Shown: positions 15,827 to 26,480, numbered from the stretch's first letter. The stretch is 64,000 bases of DNA from Rhodocyclaceae bacterium (GCA_022072095.1 JAJVIJ010000013.1:1-64000); one strand, 5' to 3'. Program-made: numbers and translations. Notes: generated by a model not told the origin, from the sequence alone.

Positions 15827-17491
15827 ATGGCCCAGTATGTGATGACAATGATGCGCGTCGGCAAAATCGTGCCGCCGAAGCGCCAGATCCTGAAGGACAT
15901 TTCGCTGTCGTTTTTCCCGGGCGCCAAGATCGGCGTGCTCGGCCTGAACGGCTCCGGCAAATCGACCTTGCTGCGCATCATGGCCGGTGAAGACCGCGAC
16001 ATCGAGGGCGAACTGGTCTCCCTGCCCGGCATCCGCATCGGCTATCTGAAGCAGGAACCCGAGCTCGACGCCCGGCTCAATGTGCGCGACGAGGTATCCG
16101 GCGCGCTGTCCGAACTGACCGAGGCGCGCAAGCGACTGGACGAGATCTATGCCGCCTATGCCGAGCCGGACGCCGACTTCGACCGGCTGGCCGAAGAACA
16201 GGCTCGCTACGAGGCCGTGCTCGCTGCCGGGGGTTCCGATCTCGAGACGCAGATGGAGATTGCTGCCGACGCGCTGCGCCTGCCGCCCTGGGATGCGCAG
16301 ATCGGACAGCTCTCGGGTGGAGAGAAGCGTCGCGTCGCGCTGTGCAAGCTGTTGCTCTCCAAGCCCGACATGCTGCTGCTGGACGAGCCGACCAACCACC
16401 TCGATGCCGAGTCCGTGGAGTGGCTGGAGCAGTTTCTGGCACGCTTTCCTGGCACCGTCGTCGCGGTCACCCACGACCGCTATTTTCTCGACAACGTCGC
16501 CGAATGGATCCTGGAGCTCGACCGCGGACAGGGCATTCCGTGGAAGGGCAATTATTCGAGCTGGCTGGAACAGAAGAAGGCACGGCTGGAGACCGAATCG
16601 AAGCAGGAAGCCGGACGCATCAAGACGCTGCGCCAGGAGCTGGAGTGGGTGCGGCAGAGTCCCAAGGCACGTCAGGCCAAGTCCAAGGCGCGGCTGGCGC
16701 GTTTCGAGGAATTGAATTCCTTCGAATACCAGAAGCGCAACGAGACCCAGGAGATATTCATCCCGCCCGGCGAACGACTCGGCGACAAGGTCATCGAGTT
16801 CCAGCGTGTCAGCAAGCGTTTCGGAGATCGTCTGCTGATGGACGAGCTGAGCTTTCAGATTCCGCCCGGCGCCATCGTCGGCCTGATCGGTCCGAACGGC
16901 GCCGGCAAGTCGACGCTGTTCAAGCTGATCACCGGCGTCGAGCAGCCGGATGCGGGTCAGGTGATCGTCGGCCCGACCGTCAAGCTCGCGTTCGTGGATC
17001 AGTCGCGCGCGTCGCTGTCGGCGAACAAGACCGTGTTCGAGGAAATCTCCAACGGCCAGGACGTGCTCACGGTGGGCCGCTTCGAAACACCCAGCCGCGC
17101 CTATGTCGGCCGTTTCAACTTCAAGGGTGCCGACCAGCAGAAGATCGTCGGCAAGCTCTCGGGAGGCGAGCGCGGCCGGCTGCATCTGGCCAAGACCCTG
17201 ATCGCCGGTGGCAACGTGCTGCTGCTCGACGAGCCGTCCAACGACTTGGACGTGGAGACCTTGCGTGCACTCGAAGACGCGCTGCTCGAATTTGCCGGCT
17301 GTGTGCTGGTCATTTCGCACGACCGCTGGTTTCTCGACCGCATCGCGACGCATATCCTGGCGGCCGAGGGCGATTCGCAATGGGCGTTCTTCGCCGGTAA
17401 TTATCAGGAATACGAAGCCGACAAGAAAAAGCGCCTTGGCGACGAGGGTGCGAAACCGAAACGGCTGCGCTACAAGCCGATCAGCCGTTGA
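15827..17491 (+). CDS. ettA: energy-dependent translational throttle protein EttA (ABC-F ATPase)
   Basis: The 554-residue ABC-F protein has two ATPase domains and no membrane segment. Walker A motifs are GLNGSGKST (about residue 39) and GPNGAGKST. Signatures are LSGGEKRRVAL and LSGGERGRLHL, with Walker B boxes LLLDEPTNHLD and LLLDEPSNDLD. The length equals E. coli EttA, and N-terminal MAQYVMTMMRVGK is characteristic. EttA binds the ribosomal E site and gates entry into elongation according to the ATP/ADP ratio. It is followed by the efflux pair with a 76-base gap. Confidence 0.95.
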   Translation: MAQYVMTMMRVGKIVPPKRQILKDISLSFFPGAKIGVLGLNGSGKSTLLRIMAGEDRDIEGELVSLPGIRIGYLKQEPELDARLNVRDEVSGALSELTEARKRLDEIYAAYAEPDADFDRLAEEQARYEAVLAAGGSDLETQMEIAADALRLPPWDAQIGQLSGGEKRRVALCKLLLSKPDMLLLDEPTNHLDAESVEWLEQFLARFPGTVVAVTHDRYFLDNVAEWILELDRGQGIPWKGNYSSWLEQKKARLETESKQEAGRIKTLRQELEWVRQSPKARQAKSKARLARFEELNSFEYQKRNETQEIFIPPGERLGDKVIEFQRVSKRFGDRLLMDELSFQIPPGAIVGLIGPNGAGKSTLFKLITGVEQPDAGQVIVGPTVKLAFVDQSRASLSANKTVFEEISNGQDVLTVGRFETPSRAYVGRFNFKGADQQKIVGKLSGGERGRLHLAKTLIAGGNVLLLDEPSNDLDVETLRALEDALLEFAGCVLVISHDRWFLDRIATHILAAEGDSQWAFFAGNYQEYEADKKKRLGDEGAKPKRLRYKPISR

Positions 17492-17548
17492 ACCCCGACA
17501 GAGCAGTCGTAGGCGTATGGACGGAGCGGGCCTGGCCAGATATTGAAT

Positions 17549-17568
17549 ATCGAATCGAATCGAATCGA
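17549..17568 (+). repeat. four tandem ATCGA pentamers ending in the emrA start codon
   Basis: ATCGA is repeated four times without interruption, and the last A is the first base of the ATG at 17568. The repeat occupies the place where a Shine-Dalgarno sequence would be expected, and no other ribosome site is visible. A gain or loss of one unit would alter the leader by five bases. Confidence 0.8.
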
Positions 17569-18866
17569 TGATGAGCACTTCCGCCGCCGAAGACGAATCG
17601 GCCGAGCCCGGGAAAAAAGCCGCGCAGCGTCGGCGTGCGCTGATCGTCGCAGCGCTGGCCGCGATGCTGGTGACAGGCGCCTGGGCGGCCTATTGGGCGC
17701 TTTATGCCCGTCACCATGTCACCACCGACAATGCTTATGTCCAGGGCAATCTGGTCCAGATCACGCCACAGGTGTCGGGTACGGTGCTGGCGATCCACGC
17801 CGACGACACCGATCGTGTCGAAGCCGGCCAGACACTGGTGCGACTGGACACGGCGGATGGTCGTGTCGCACTCGAACAGGCCGCCGCGGCACTCGCCCAG
17901 ACCGTGCGCGAAGTGCGCACGCTGTTCGTGAACAATGCCAGCCTGGCGGCCAACATCGCGCTGCGCGAAGCCGAAGCCGGCAAGGCGCAGAACGACTTGG
18001 AGCGCGCTGAAGATGATCTGCATCGCCGCCAGCAGGCGATCGACGGCGGCGCGGTCTCGCTCGAAGAGCTGCGGCACGCCCAAGCGGCGGTGGCAGCCGC
18101 ACAGAGCGCGCTCGCAGCGACGCAGGCGGCCGTGACCGCCGCGCGGGAGCAGCTCGCCGCCAACCGCGCGCAAACCGCAGGGACCGACATCGCCCACCAC
18201 CCGCGCGTGCTGCGTGCCGCGGCGCAGATGCGCGAGGCCTATCTCGCCTACAAGCGCGTCGAACTGCCGGCCCCGGTCAGCGGACATGTCGCCAAGCGCA
18301 ACGTCCAGCTCGGTCAGCGCGTACAGGCCGGCGCGCCGCTGATGACCATCATCCCGCTCGACAAGCTCTGGGTGGACGCGAATTTCAAGGAAGCGCAGCT
18401 GCGCGACATGCGCATCGGCCAGCCGGCCAGGCTGGTGGCCGACATCTATGGCGGCAAGATCGAGTACGAGGGACGCATCGCCGGCCTGGGTGCCGGGACC
18501 GGCGCCGCGTTCGCGTTGCTGCCGGCACAGAACGCCACCGGCAACTGGATCAAGGTGGTCCAGCGCGTACCGGTCCGCATCGTGCTCGATCCCAAACAGA
18601 TTGCCGAACATCCTCTGCGCGTTGGTCTGTCGATGGAGGTCGATGTCGACATCGGCGACCAGAGCGGAAAACCGCTCGCCGACGCGCCGCGTACCGGTAC
18701 CGTGGCCGAGACGGCGGTATTCGACACGGTCGCGCGCGATGCCGACGCGGAGGTCGCGCGCGTCATCGCCGCGAACTTCGGCGCGACGCCCGCTGCCGAG
18801 GTTGCGGCGGCGGTGCCCCCGGTGCGGCGCGTGCGCACCGCCGCTCCGCCCATGCGGCATCGCTAG
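17568..18866 (+). CDS. emrA: EmrA/HlyD-type membrane fusion (periplasmic adaptor) protein
   Basis: The 432-residue protein has one N-terminal membrane helix (about 27-45, after a Lys/Arg-rich cytoplasmic tail). The biotinyl-lipoyl half-motif follows, around VTTDNAYVQGNLVQITPQVSGTV, then a long coiled-coil hairpin rich in Ala/Glu/Arg (about 95-205), and a second lipoyl half at VELPAPVSGHVAKRN. The beta-barrel region includes LWVDANFKEAQL. It would link the DHA2 exporter encoded 14 bases downstream to an outer-membrane channel for drug efflux. A second ATG at 17571 is equally possible. The C-terminal extension after residue 380 is longer than in E. coli EmrA. Confidence 0.9.
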   Translation: MMSTSAAEDESAEPGKKAAQRRRALIVAALAAMLVTGAWAAYWALYARHHVTTDNAYVQGNLVQITPQVSGTVLAIHADDTDRVEAGQTLVRLDTADGRVALEQAAAALAQTVREVRTLFVNNASLAANIALREAEAGKAQNDLERAEDDLHRRQQAIDGGAVSLEELRHAQAAVAAAQSALAATQAAVTAAREQLAANRAQTAGTDIAHHPRVLRAAAQMREAYLAYKRVELPAPVSGHVAKRNVQLGQRVQAGAPLMTIIPLDKLWVDANFKEAQLRDMRIGQPARLVADIYGGKIEYEGRIAGLGAGTGAAFALLPAQNATGNWIKVVQRVPVRIVLDPKQIAEHPLRVGLSMEVDVDIGDQSGKPLADAPRTGTVAETAVFDTVARDADAEVARVIAANFGATPAAEVAAAVPPVRRVRTAAPPMRHR

Positions 18867-18880
18867 ACAGGCAGGCACCG

Positions 18881-20446
18881 ATGACCGGTCCTGTGACCAG
18901 GTCGCCGCCCGCGCCTGTACCCTTGCAGGGACTCCAGCTCGTCTTGGGCACGCTGGCCTTGTCGCTGGCGACCTTCATGAATGTGCTGGATACCTCCATC
19001 GCCAATGTGTCGCTGACGGCCATCGCCGGCGATCTGGCGGTCAGCCCGAATCAGGGCACCTGGGTCATCACCAGCTTCGCCGTCGCCAACGCGATCTCGG
19101 TGCCGCTGACCGGCTGGCTGACGCAACGCATCGGCCAGGTGCGCCTGTTTACCGCGAGCGTGTTGTTGTTCGTGATGTCATCGTGGCTGTGCGGTCTCGC
19201 TCCGAACCTGGAAAGCCTGATCGCCTTCCGGGTGCTACAGGGTGCCGTCGCCGGTCCGATGATTCCGCTGTCGCAGGCGCTGCTCCTGTCCAGCTATCCG
19301 CGTCACAAGGCCGGCACGGCACTGGGCATGTGGTCGCTGACGACGCTGGTGGCGCCGGTCGCCGGTCCGCTGCTGGGCGGCTGGATCACCGACCACATCA
19401 GCTGGCCCTGGATTTTCTACATCAACATCCCGGTCGGGCTGTTCGCCGCGGCCCTCACCTGGTCGATCTATCGCGAGCGCGAAAGCGCGACACTCCGGCG
19501 GCCGATCGACGCCATCGGCCTCGCACTGCTCGTGCTCTGGGTCGGCGCCACACAGCTGATGCTCGACAAGGGCAAGGAACTCGACTGGTTCGAATCGGGC
19601 TGGATCGTCGGCCTCGCCGCGGTCGCGGCGGTGAGCTTCGTCTTCTTCCTCGTATGGGAACTGACCGAGGCGCATCCGGTGGTCGACATCCGCCTGTTTG
19701 CGCGCCGCAACTTTCTCGTCGGCACGATCATGCTCTCGCTCGGATTCGGGCTGTTCTTCGGCAACGTGGTGTTGCTGCCGCTCTGGCTGCAGCAAACGAT
19801 GGGCTATACGGCCACGCAGGCGGGCCTCGCGCTGGCCCCGGTGGGTTTGCTGGCGATCGTGCTGACCCCGCTGGTCGGGCGCAATCTGCACAAGGTGGAT
19901 CTGCGCATGCTGTCGTCCCTGTCCTTCGGCGTGTTCGCGCTGGTGCTGGGACTGCGCGCCCAGTTCAACACGCAGGCCGATTTCGCCACGATCATGATCC
20001 CGACCATCCTGCAAGGTGTGGCCATGGCCTGCTTCTTCATACCGCTGGTCTCGCTCACGCTTTCCGGCCTGGCTCCGGAGCGCATTCCCGCCGCGTCCGG
20101 GCTGTCCAATTTCGTGCGCATCACCGCCGGCGCGGTCGGCACATCCATCGCCACGACCCTCTGGGACGATCGCAGCGCCCTGCATCACGCGCAATTGAGC
20201 GAGCAGATCACGCATGCGAGTGCAGCCACCAACTCGGCGCTGGCCGGCTTGCGTGCCCAGGGGTTCTCGACCGATCAGGCATTGGCCCAGATCAACCGGC
20301 TCGTCGATCAGCAGGCCATGACACTGTCGGCGACCGAGGTCTATTGGATCTCCGCGATACTGTTTCTGGCCATGAGCGTACTGGTCTGGTTCGCACGCCC
20401 TGCCCCGGCCCAGCATAGCGCCGCCGACACCGGGGGAGCCCACTAG
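18881..20446 (+). CDS. emrB: DHA2-family MFS multidrug exporter (EmrB/QacA)
   Basis: The 521-residue protein has 14 predicted membrane segments, as in EmrB. Motif C-like and A-like sequences are visible: [17 protein letters not shown] (the D1 motif of 14-TMS exporters) near residue 38, [20 protein letters not shown], and [26 protein letters not shown]. It uses the proton gradient to export hydrophobic compounds, together with the adaptor encoded just upstream. No TolC-like gene or TetR/MarR regulator is adjacent. Confidence 0.92.
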   Translation: MTGPVTRSPPAPVPLQGLQLVLGTLALSLATFMNVLDTSIANVSLTAIAGDLAVSPNQGTWVITSFAVANAISVPLTGWLTQRIGQVRLFTASVLLFVMSSWLCGLAPNLESLIAFRVLQGAVAGPMIPLSQALLLSSYPRHKAGTALGMWSLTTLVAPVAGPLLGGWITDHISWPWIFYINIPVGLFAAALTWSIYRERESATLRRPIDAIGLALLVLWVGATQLMLDKGKELDWFESGWIVGLAAVAAVSFVFFLVWELTEAHPVVDIRLFARRNFLVGTIMLSLGFGLFFGNVVLLPLWLQQTMGYTATQAGLALAPVGLLAIVLTPLVGRNLHKVDLRMLSSLSFGVFALVLGLRAQFNTQADFATIMIPTILQGVAMACFFIPLVSLTLSGLAPERIPAASGLSNFVRITAGAVGTSIATTLWDDRSALHHAQLSEQITHASAATNSALAGLRAQGFSTDQALAQINRLVDQQAMTLSATEVYWISAILFLAMSVLVWFARPAPAQHSAADTGGAH

Positions 20447-20543
20447 GGCGGCGAGCCTATACCCCAGCTCGGCGCGCTCGGCAAGGGCTTACCGGCCGCG
20501 TGATCGGGAGGTATCCTTCGGTCTGATTGCGGAGGAGGCGCGC

Positions 20544-23420
20544 ATGCCCACAAACGAAAATCCATCGGAACAAGCCCTGTTGTTCGAATCTGCGCCGGAG
20601 GCAAAGCTGATGGCACAGCCGATTTCCGCCGAGGTACTGATCGAGAAATACGCCAAGGGTGGCGAGCGCAGTGTCGGCGAGGTGCGCCGGCGCATTGCGC
20701 GCGCGCTCGCGGCCGTCGAGCCCGAGGCCGAACGCGGCCACTGGGAGGCACGCTTTCTCGAGGCCCAGGAGCGCGGCTTCGTCCCTGCCGGCCGCATCAA
20801 CTCGGCTGCCGGCACCACACTCGCGGCGACCTTGATCAACTGCTTCGTCCAGCCGGTCGGCGACTCGGTCACGGAGACGGTGGAGGGGCGCCCAGGCATC
20901 TACACGGCGCTGGCCCAGGCAGCCGAAACCATGCGTCGTGGCGGCGGTGTCGGCTACGATTTCTCGTCGATTCGGCCTTCCGGAGCGCTGGTGCGCGGCA
21001 CACAGAGCAATGCCAGCGGTCCCGTTTCGTATATGCGCGTGTTCGATCGCTCCTGCGAAACGGTGGAGTCCGCCGGCAGCCGCCGCGGCGCGCAGATGGG
21101 GGTACTGCGCTGCGACCACCCGGACATCGAAACCTTCATCCATGCCAAGGATCACGGCGACCTGAGCAATTTCAACATCTCGGTGGGCGTCACCGATGCC
21201 TTCATGCAGGCGGTCGAAGCCGATGCCGAGATCGAACTCGTCCATCGCGCCGAACCCGGCACGGCGGAACGCAACGCCGGCGCCTACCAGCGTGCCGACG
21301 GCCTCTGGGTGTATCGCAAGCTGCGCGCACGGCAGCTGTGGGAGCAGATCATGCGCTCCACCTATGATCATGCCGAACCCGGGATCCTGTTTCTGGACCG
21401 TATCAATCGCGACAACAATCTGTATTACTGCGAAACGATCGAGGCCACCAACCCGTGCGCGGAGCAGCCCTTGCCGCCTTATGGTTGCTGCGATCTGGGT
21501 TCGATCAATCTGACCTGTTTCGTCAGGCAGCCGTTCACGCCCCAGGCGGAATTCGATTTCGCCGGCTTTGGCGAGACCATAGGCGTGGCCGTGCGCATGC
21601 TGGACAACGTACTCGAGGTCACGCAATGGCCGCTGGCGCAGCAGCGCGATGAAGCCATGGCCAAGCGCCGCATCGGCCTCGGGTTCACCGGCCTCGGCGA
21701 CGCGCTCATCATGCTGCGCCTGCGCTACGACAGTCCGGAAGCACGGGCGACGGCTGCGCGCCTGAGCGAGTTCATGCGCGACGAAGCCTATGCCGCGTCC
21801 ATCGAACTGGCCCGCGAACGCGGTGCCTTTCCGCTGTTCAACGCCGACCTGTACCTTTCGGGCGGCAATTTCGCATCGCGACTACCCAACGACATCAAGG
21901 AGCGCATCCGCCGCTACGGCCTGCGCAATTCGCATCTGCTGTCGATCGCACCGACCGGCACGATCTCGCTCGCCTTCGCCGACAACGCCTCCAACGGTAT
22001 CGAGCCGCCCTACTCCTGGACCTACACGCGCCGCAAGCGCATGGCCGACGGTACCTTCAACGAGCATGCCGTCGAGGACTACGCCTGGCGGCTGTATCGG
22101 CACCTCGGCGGCGACGTCGGCAATCTTCCGGCCTATTTCGTCACGGCGCTGGAGATCTCGGCCACGGCACACATGCAAATGGTGGCGGCCGTGGCGCCGT
22201 ATGTCGACACCAGCATCTCGAAGACGGTCAATGTCCCCGAGGACTATCCCTATGCCGATTTCGAAGGGCTCTACCTCGCCGCCTGGAAGGCCAATCTGAA
22301 GGGCCTGGCGACCTACCGCCCTAACAACATACTGGGCTCGGTGCTGTCCGTCGACGCCCAGCCGGAAAAGCGCCAGCCTCAGGATGTCGAGCTGAACGAC
22401 CCGAACCGGCGGCTGGCGATCAAGCAGCTGCCGGCACCGGTGCTCGCCTCGCTGCGCTGGCCGGGCCGCCCGGATCTGCCGGACGGCAATCCGGCCTGGA
22501 CCTACATGCTGGCAACCCCCAGCGGCGAATTCGCCGTATTCGTCGGTCACATCGAGAGCGAGGGGCGCAAGCTGCCGTTCGAAGTCTGGGTCAATGGCGC
22601 CGACCAGCCCCGCGGCATCGGCGCGCTCGCCAAGACACTGTCGATGGACATGCGTACCCATGACCGCGGCTGGCTGGCGCTGAAGCTCGACATCCTCGCG
22701 CAGACGGTGGGCGAGCAATCCTACGAGCTGCCGTTCCCGCCACACGGCGAGCGCAAGCGCGTGCCCGGTGTGGTCTCCGCCTTTGCGCAGGTGCTCCGCC
22801 ATCGTTGCCAGCAACTCGGGGCCTTCGACCAACCGGGCGAGACGCCGGTGCTCGATGCGCTGTTCAGCCGCGACGAGCCGCGCACCGGCAGCGACGGCAC
22901 GCTGTCCTGGACCGTCGATATCGCGAACCCTGCCAGTGGCGAGGAGTTCGTGCTCGGGCTGAAGGAAATCACCTTGCCGGACGGCGTCACCCGCCCCTAC
23001 TCGATGTGGCTTTCCGGCAATTACCCGCGTGCGCTCGACGGACTGGCGCGGGTGCTTTCGCTGGACATGCGCGTCATGGATCCGGCCTGGATCGGCATGA
23101 AGTTGCGCAAGCTGCTGAACTACCCCGAACCGCTCGGCGATTTCATGGCTTTCGTGCCCGGTACGCGCCGCCAGCAGAACTGGCCTTCGACCGTGGCCTA
23201 TATCGCGCGTCTGCTCATCCATCGCCATGCCATGCTCGGCATACTCGACGAACAAGGCTACCCGGTGCGTGAAATGGGCATACTCGAAGCTCCGCGCGAA
23301 GCCAGCGAACCCAGGCTGGTTGCCGGAGCGCAGTGCTCGGAGTGCGGTAATTTCGCCGTCATCCGCAAGGACGGCTGCGATTTCTGCACGGCCTGCGGCG
23401 CTGTCGGCAGTTGTGGCTGA
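20544..23420 (+). CDS. nrdJ: adenosylcobalamin-dependent (class II) ribonucleoside-diphosphate reductase
   Basis: This 958-residue enzyme reduces ribonucleotides using B12. Catalytic-site sequences include NCFVQPV (first redox cysteine, about residue 100) and [21 protein letters not shown] (described by its NPCAE motif, about 303-307). [17 protein letters not shown] also matches the family. After the reductase barrel come two TSCPD-type repeats with SLDMR/SMDMR. A C-terminal Cys cluster (C-x2-C...C-x2-C, about 932-950) is typical of NrdJ and probably shuttles electrons or binds zinc. GGAGGAGG lies six bases before the ATG. No class I or III reductase genes and no cobalamin riboswitch are seen nearby. 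Confidence 0.95.
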   Translation: MPTNENPSEQALLFESAPEAKLMAQPISAEVLIEKYAKGGERSVGEVRRRIARALAAVEPEAERGHWEARFLEAQERGFVPAGRINSAAGTTLAATLINCFVQPVGDSVTETVEGRPGIYTALAQAAETMRRGGGVGYDFSSIRPSGALVRGTQSNASGPVSYMRVFDRSCETVESAGSRRGAQMGVLRCDHPDIETFIHAKDHGDLSNFNISVGVTDAFMQAVEADAEIELVHRAEPGTAERNAGAYQRADGLWVYRKLRARQLWEQIMRSTYDHAEPGILFLDRINRDNNLYYCETIEATNPCAEQPLPPYGCCDLGSINLTCFVRQPFTPQAEFDFAGFGETIGVAVRMLDNVLEVTQWPLAQQRDEAMAKRRIGLGFTGLGDALIMLRLRYDSPEARATAARLSEFMRDEAYAASIELARERGAFPLFNADLYLSGGNFASRLPNDIKERIRRYGLRNSHLLSIAPTGTISLAFADNASNGIEPPYSWTYTRRKRMADGTFNEHAVEDYAWRLYRHLGGDVGNLPAYFVTALEISATAHMQMVAAVAPYVDTSISKTVNVPEDYPYADFEGLYLAAWKANLKGLATYRPNNILGSVLSVDAQPEKRQPQDVELNDPNRRLAIKQLPAPVLASLRWPGRPDLPDGNPAWTYMLATPSGEFAVFVGHIESEGRKLPFEVWVNGADQPRGIGALAKTLSMDMRTHDRGWLALKLDILAQTVGEQSYELPFPPHGERKRVPGVVSAFAQVLRHRCQQLGAFDQPGETPVLDALFSRDEPRTGSDGTLSWTVDIANPASGEEFVLGLKEITLPDGVTRPYSMWLSGNYPRALDGLARVLSLDMRVMDPAWIGMKLRKLLNYPEPLGDFMAFVPGTRRQQNWPSTVAYIARLLIHRHAMLGILDEQGYPVREMGILEAPREASEPRLVAGAQCSECGNFAVIRKDGCDFCTACGAVGSCG

Positions 23421-23475
23421 GCGCCGCGCCACCGGCGCACACACTTTTCACTGACAACGCGAAAGGACGTTTTCG

Positions 23476-23910
23476 ATGACCACGACCTGGATACTCGTCA
23501 GCAATGCCAGCACCGCCAAGCTGTGGGCCAACCACGGACCCAAGAAGGGCATCGCGCTGCTCAAGGAGTTCGAGCATCCGGACAGCCGCCGCAAGACCAG
23601 CGAGCTGGTCTCCGACCGGGCCGGCATGGCGAGCGGCAACGGCCACGGTGTCCGCCAGTCGCACTTGTTGCCGAAAGAGCACGCGGCGCTGCAATTTGCG
23701 CAATCGCTCACGCGTCACCTGCAACAGGGTCGCACCCACAACGAAATGGGCCGCCTGATCCTGGTGGCCCCGCCCGCCTTCATGGGCATGCTGAATCAGA
23801 ATCTGGACAATGCCACGGCGCAGCTGGTCACGGATCGGCTTGAGAAGGATTACACCAAATCCAGCGACGCCGACCTGTGCGACCATCTGTCGTCCTGCAT
23901 TTATTTGTAG
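23476..23910 (+). CDS. host-attachment family protein
   Basis: The 144-residue protein fits the family annotated as required for attachment to host cells, defined in plant-associated Rhizobiaceae. Hallmarks are TTWILVSNASTAKLW at the start, a central GHGVRQSHLLPKEHAALQFA, LILVAPPAFMG, and a C-terminal KDYTKSSDADLCDHL. There is no signal peptide, so it is cytoplasmic, and its fold resembles release-factor-like stress proteins. An AAAGGA ribosome site precedes the start. It follows nrdJ by 55 bases. The name should not be read as evidence of host association here. Confidence 0.8.
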   Translation: MTTTWILVSNASTAKLWANHGPKKGIALLKEFEHPDSRRKTSELVSDRAGMASGNGHGVRQSHLLPKEHAALQFAQSLTRHLQQGRTHNEMGRLILVAPPAFMGMLNQNLDNATAQLVTDRLEKDYTKSSDADLCDHLSSCIYL

Positions 23911-24038
23911 TGCCGATTCTGTAGTGCCGACCCGCGCCCACACCGCGGATGGTGTGGGCAGCCCGTCGCTCGCCCCAGCGGGACCCGGACCGTGCAGACC
24001 GCCGACCGAGTCATCCACGGCGTCGAGGAGTTCATGAA

Positions 24039-24827
24039 ATGGGCGACTTCTTCAAGAACGTGCTGGGGCCGGCCATCACCGTCATCACGGCGCTGCTGGC
24101 GGCATGGGTGAACTACTCGGTGTCCACGGTCCAGAACGACCTGGATCAGCAGAAGGCCAAGCTCGACGAACAACAGGCCAGCCTGAACAAGCTGACGACG
24201 GAGCGCAACCTCAGGAAGCTCGATGAAGACCTCACGTTTCGCATCTACGATGCGGTCGTCACCTCGCTGAAGGCGAACGATGCCAAGCAGCAGCAGGCGG
24301 CGAGCGCGCTGGTGATCGTGCTCACCGACGAGCCGCTGCGCACGCGGCTCTTGCAAGTGTTCGACCAGGCGCAAACGACTGCCCCGGAAGTGCGCCAGGA
24401 AGTCGCGAAGGTACTCGCGACCGAGCAGCGCTTCCAGCAGGACGAAGCGACGGCGAAATCGGCCGCGGCGACCAAGGCCCAGCCCACGGGCGCGAACGCC
24501 GGAGCGGGCTGGGGCGAGTGGGATGTCGACGTGTTCTGGTGCGAGAAATCCGGTGAATCCGCACAACGCAGCGCCGAAGCGATCGTCGCCGCGCTGAAAA
24601 GTGCCGGGGCGAAGGGCCGCCTGCGTGCGCGCCTGTTGCCCGACTCAGTAAACGCCCGGCCCGGGTATCGCGTATCGGGTCATGTCATTCGGCGCGATGC
24701 CGGCGAAGACGAGCGCGCGGCCGCGCTCAAGGCCGTCGCGGAACGCGCCCTGCCGGGCACGAGCTTCGATATCCTGCCTGCCAGCAGTGCGACACGCTGG
24801 TATCTGAGCGCCTTCGTCTGCCCGTAG
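24039..24827 (+). CDS. unrecognised membrane-anchored coiled-coil protein
   Basis: I recognise no family in this 262-residue protein. A membrane helix lies at about residues 8-27 and is followed directly by a Gln/Lys/Leu heptad region (about 32-65) likely to form a coiled coil. A helical segment runs to about 145, with an Ala/Thr-rich linker to about 160. A compact C-terminal domain (about 165-262) looks alpha/beta, starting WDVDVFWCEKSGESAQ and ending WYLSAFVCP. That domain resembles in outline small LytR-C/SPOR-like folds, but only weakly. GAGGAG lies eight bases before the ATG at 24039. The lipase-like gene 86 bases downstream on the same strand may be its partner. Confidence 0.65.
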   Translation: MGDFFKNVLGPAITVITALLAAWVNYSVSTVQNDLDQQKAKLDEQQASLNKLTTERNLRKLDEDLTFRIYDAVVTSLKANDAKQQQAASALVIVLTDEPLRTRLLQVFDQAQTTAPEVRQEVAKVLATEQRFQQDEATAKSAAATKAQPTGANAGAGWGEWDVDVFWCEKSGESAQRSAEAIVAALKSAGAKGRLRARLLPDSVNARPGYRVSGHVIRRDAGEDERAAALKAVAERALPGTSFDILPASSATRWYLSAFVCP

Positions 24828-24913
24828 GACTCGCCACGAGGTCCTCATAACCTCTTCGCCGCCGATGTCACATGGTTGAGCGCGCCGCAACGACAAACCC
24901 ATGGAGAGCACAC

Positions 24914-26479
24914 ATGTCCAACCCCGATGCGCCGTTTCACCCGATCATCTACGTCCGCGGTTACGCGATGACCGAGCGCGAGCAGGATGAAACCACCGCG
25001 GACCCGTTCTGCGGCTTCAATCTCGGCTCCACGGTATACCGCGCCACGCCGACCAAGGACAAGCCCGCCAGGAAATTCATCTTCGAATCGCCGGTGTTGC
25101 GGCTGACTTCCGATCACGGATACAGGGATATCTACGAGAACGGGCTGGACATCATGGATGACGATTGGGAAGGCAGCATCCAGCCGCGATCGATCGTGAT
25201 CTATCGTTACTATGAGCAGGCTTCGGCCTTGCTGGGCAGCGGCAAGACCCCGGAGATCACCGAATTCGCGCTGGGCCTGAGCCGCTTGATCCTGCGCGTT
25301 CGCGACCTGGTCTGCGCCCACCCGGACAGTGGCGTGACGCCGGACGACTTTCGCTGCTACCTGGTGGCGCACTCGATGGGCGGACTGGTGTGCCGCGCGT
25401 TCCTGCAGAACGCCGCGCTCGGAGACGAACAGGCCCGGCGTGCCGTGGACAAGGTGTTCACCTATGCGACCCCGCACAACGGCATCGACCTGGCCGGACT
25501 CAACGTCCCGAAGTGGCTGAACGTTGCGGACATGAAAAACTTCAACCGCGACTACATGGCCGAGTACCTCGATCTGGACGTGTTGCGCAACAGATCGGGA
25601 CGTGTGGATTGGCTGCCCGAAGAGGCGTTTCCGTCCGAGCGGTTCTTCTGCATGGTTGGCACGAACCGGGCCGATTACGAGGTCGCCGCAGGGCTGTCCA
25701 GGGCTTTTGCCGGGCACGGCAGCGACGGCCTGGTTCGAATCGACAATGCCTCGGTCTGGGGTGTGACTGCAAAGGGCGAGATGTCCGCGCCCTGTGCCAC
25801 GGCCTACGCCTATCGCGCACATTCTGGCTACTTCGGCATCGTCAACAGCGAGGAGGCCTACCAGAACCTGACGCGCTTCCTGTTCGGCGACATCCGTGTC
25901 GACATCTGGGTCGATATCGAGTCGGTGCAACTGCCGCCCGAGATCCAGGGCAAACCCGTCAATGCGCTCTACCAGTTCGAACTGCTGGCCTCGCCGCGCG
26001 GCAAGCGCTGGTATCTGACGCGACGCATGGCGGAAGAGCATTCGGTGGCCTGCCGCAGCCATCAGGAGCTGATCGACCCGGCTAACAAGAGCGCACGGAG
26101 TCTCTACCTGTCATCTGTATTCCTGGCCAAGCACGCGCGCGTCAATCCCGAACAACCCTCGCTCGCCTACAGCCTGACGCTGGGTGTGCGTGTACCCGAT
26201 TACGAGGTCGAACGGAAATTCTGGCCGGATGCGCACTTCGAGGGGGGCTACCTGTTTCGCGACGCGCTGGTCGTCGAGATCGTGCCGCCGCAACAATCCG
26301 GAGAATCCTGGACGGCACTCTTCGACTGGCAGAGTGACCAGATCGGTCGTGCCAGCCGCCCCCTCGCCCCGCAGACGCTCAAGACCGGCAAGCTGATCAT
26401 GAGCATTCCGTTCGGCAGCATGCGTTCACCGGGCATCGCCGGTCAGTTGCGCTTCGTGGTATCCGCATGGAATGAATGA
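24914..26479 (+). CDS. alpha/beta-hydrolase (lipase-like) protein
   Basis: The 521-residue protein begins with an alpha/beta-hydrolase domain. PIIYVRGYA forms the oxyanion strand, and VAHSMGGLVCRAF carries the nucleophile Ser154 in an A-H-S-M-G elbow. YATPHNGIDLAGL matches the lipase TPH-G motif, and a GSDGLVRIDNAS stretch could supply the acid. No signal peptide or membrane helix is present. The last 180 residues form a beta-rich domain I do not recognise. The ATG at 24914 has GGAG upstream; a weaker ATG exists at 24872. It could hydrolyse lipids, esters or peptidoglycan-related bonds. A functional link with the preceding membrane protein is suggested only by order and spacing. Confidence 0.75.
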   Translation: MSNPDAPFHPIIYVRGYAMTEREQDETTADPFCGFNLGSTVYRATPTKDKPARKFIFESPVLRLTSDHGYRDIYENGLDIMDDDWEGSIQPRSIVIYRYYEQASALLGSGKTPEITEFALGLSRLILRVRDLVCAHPDSGVTPDDFRCYLVAHSMGGLVCRAFLQNAALGDEQARRAVDKVFTYATPHNGIDLAGLNVPKWLNVADMKNFNRDYMAEYLDLDVLRNRSGRVDWLPEEAFPSERFFCMVGTNRADYEVAAGLSRAFAGHGSDGLVRIDNASVWGVTAKGEMSAPCATAYAYRAHSGYFGIVNSEEAYQNLTRFLFGDIRVDIWVDIESVQLPPEIQGKPVNALYQFELLASPRGKRWYLTRRMAEEHSVACRSHQELIDPANKSARSLYLSSVFLAKHARVNPEQPSLAYSLTLGVRVPDYEVERKFWPDAHFEGGYLFRDALVVEIVPPQQSGESWTALFDWQSDQIGRASRPLAPQTLKTGKLIMSIPFGSMRSPGIAGQLRFVVSAWNE

Positions 26480-26480
26480 G

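Noticed and set aside
15794..17578. 594-codon minus-strand frame opposite ettA
   Set aside because: Antisense of a highly conserved ABC-F gene, with no family resemblance.
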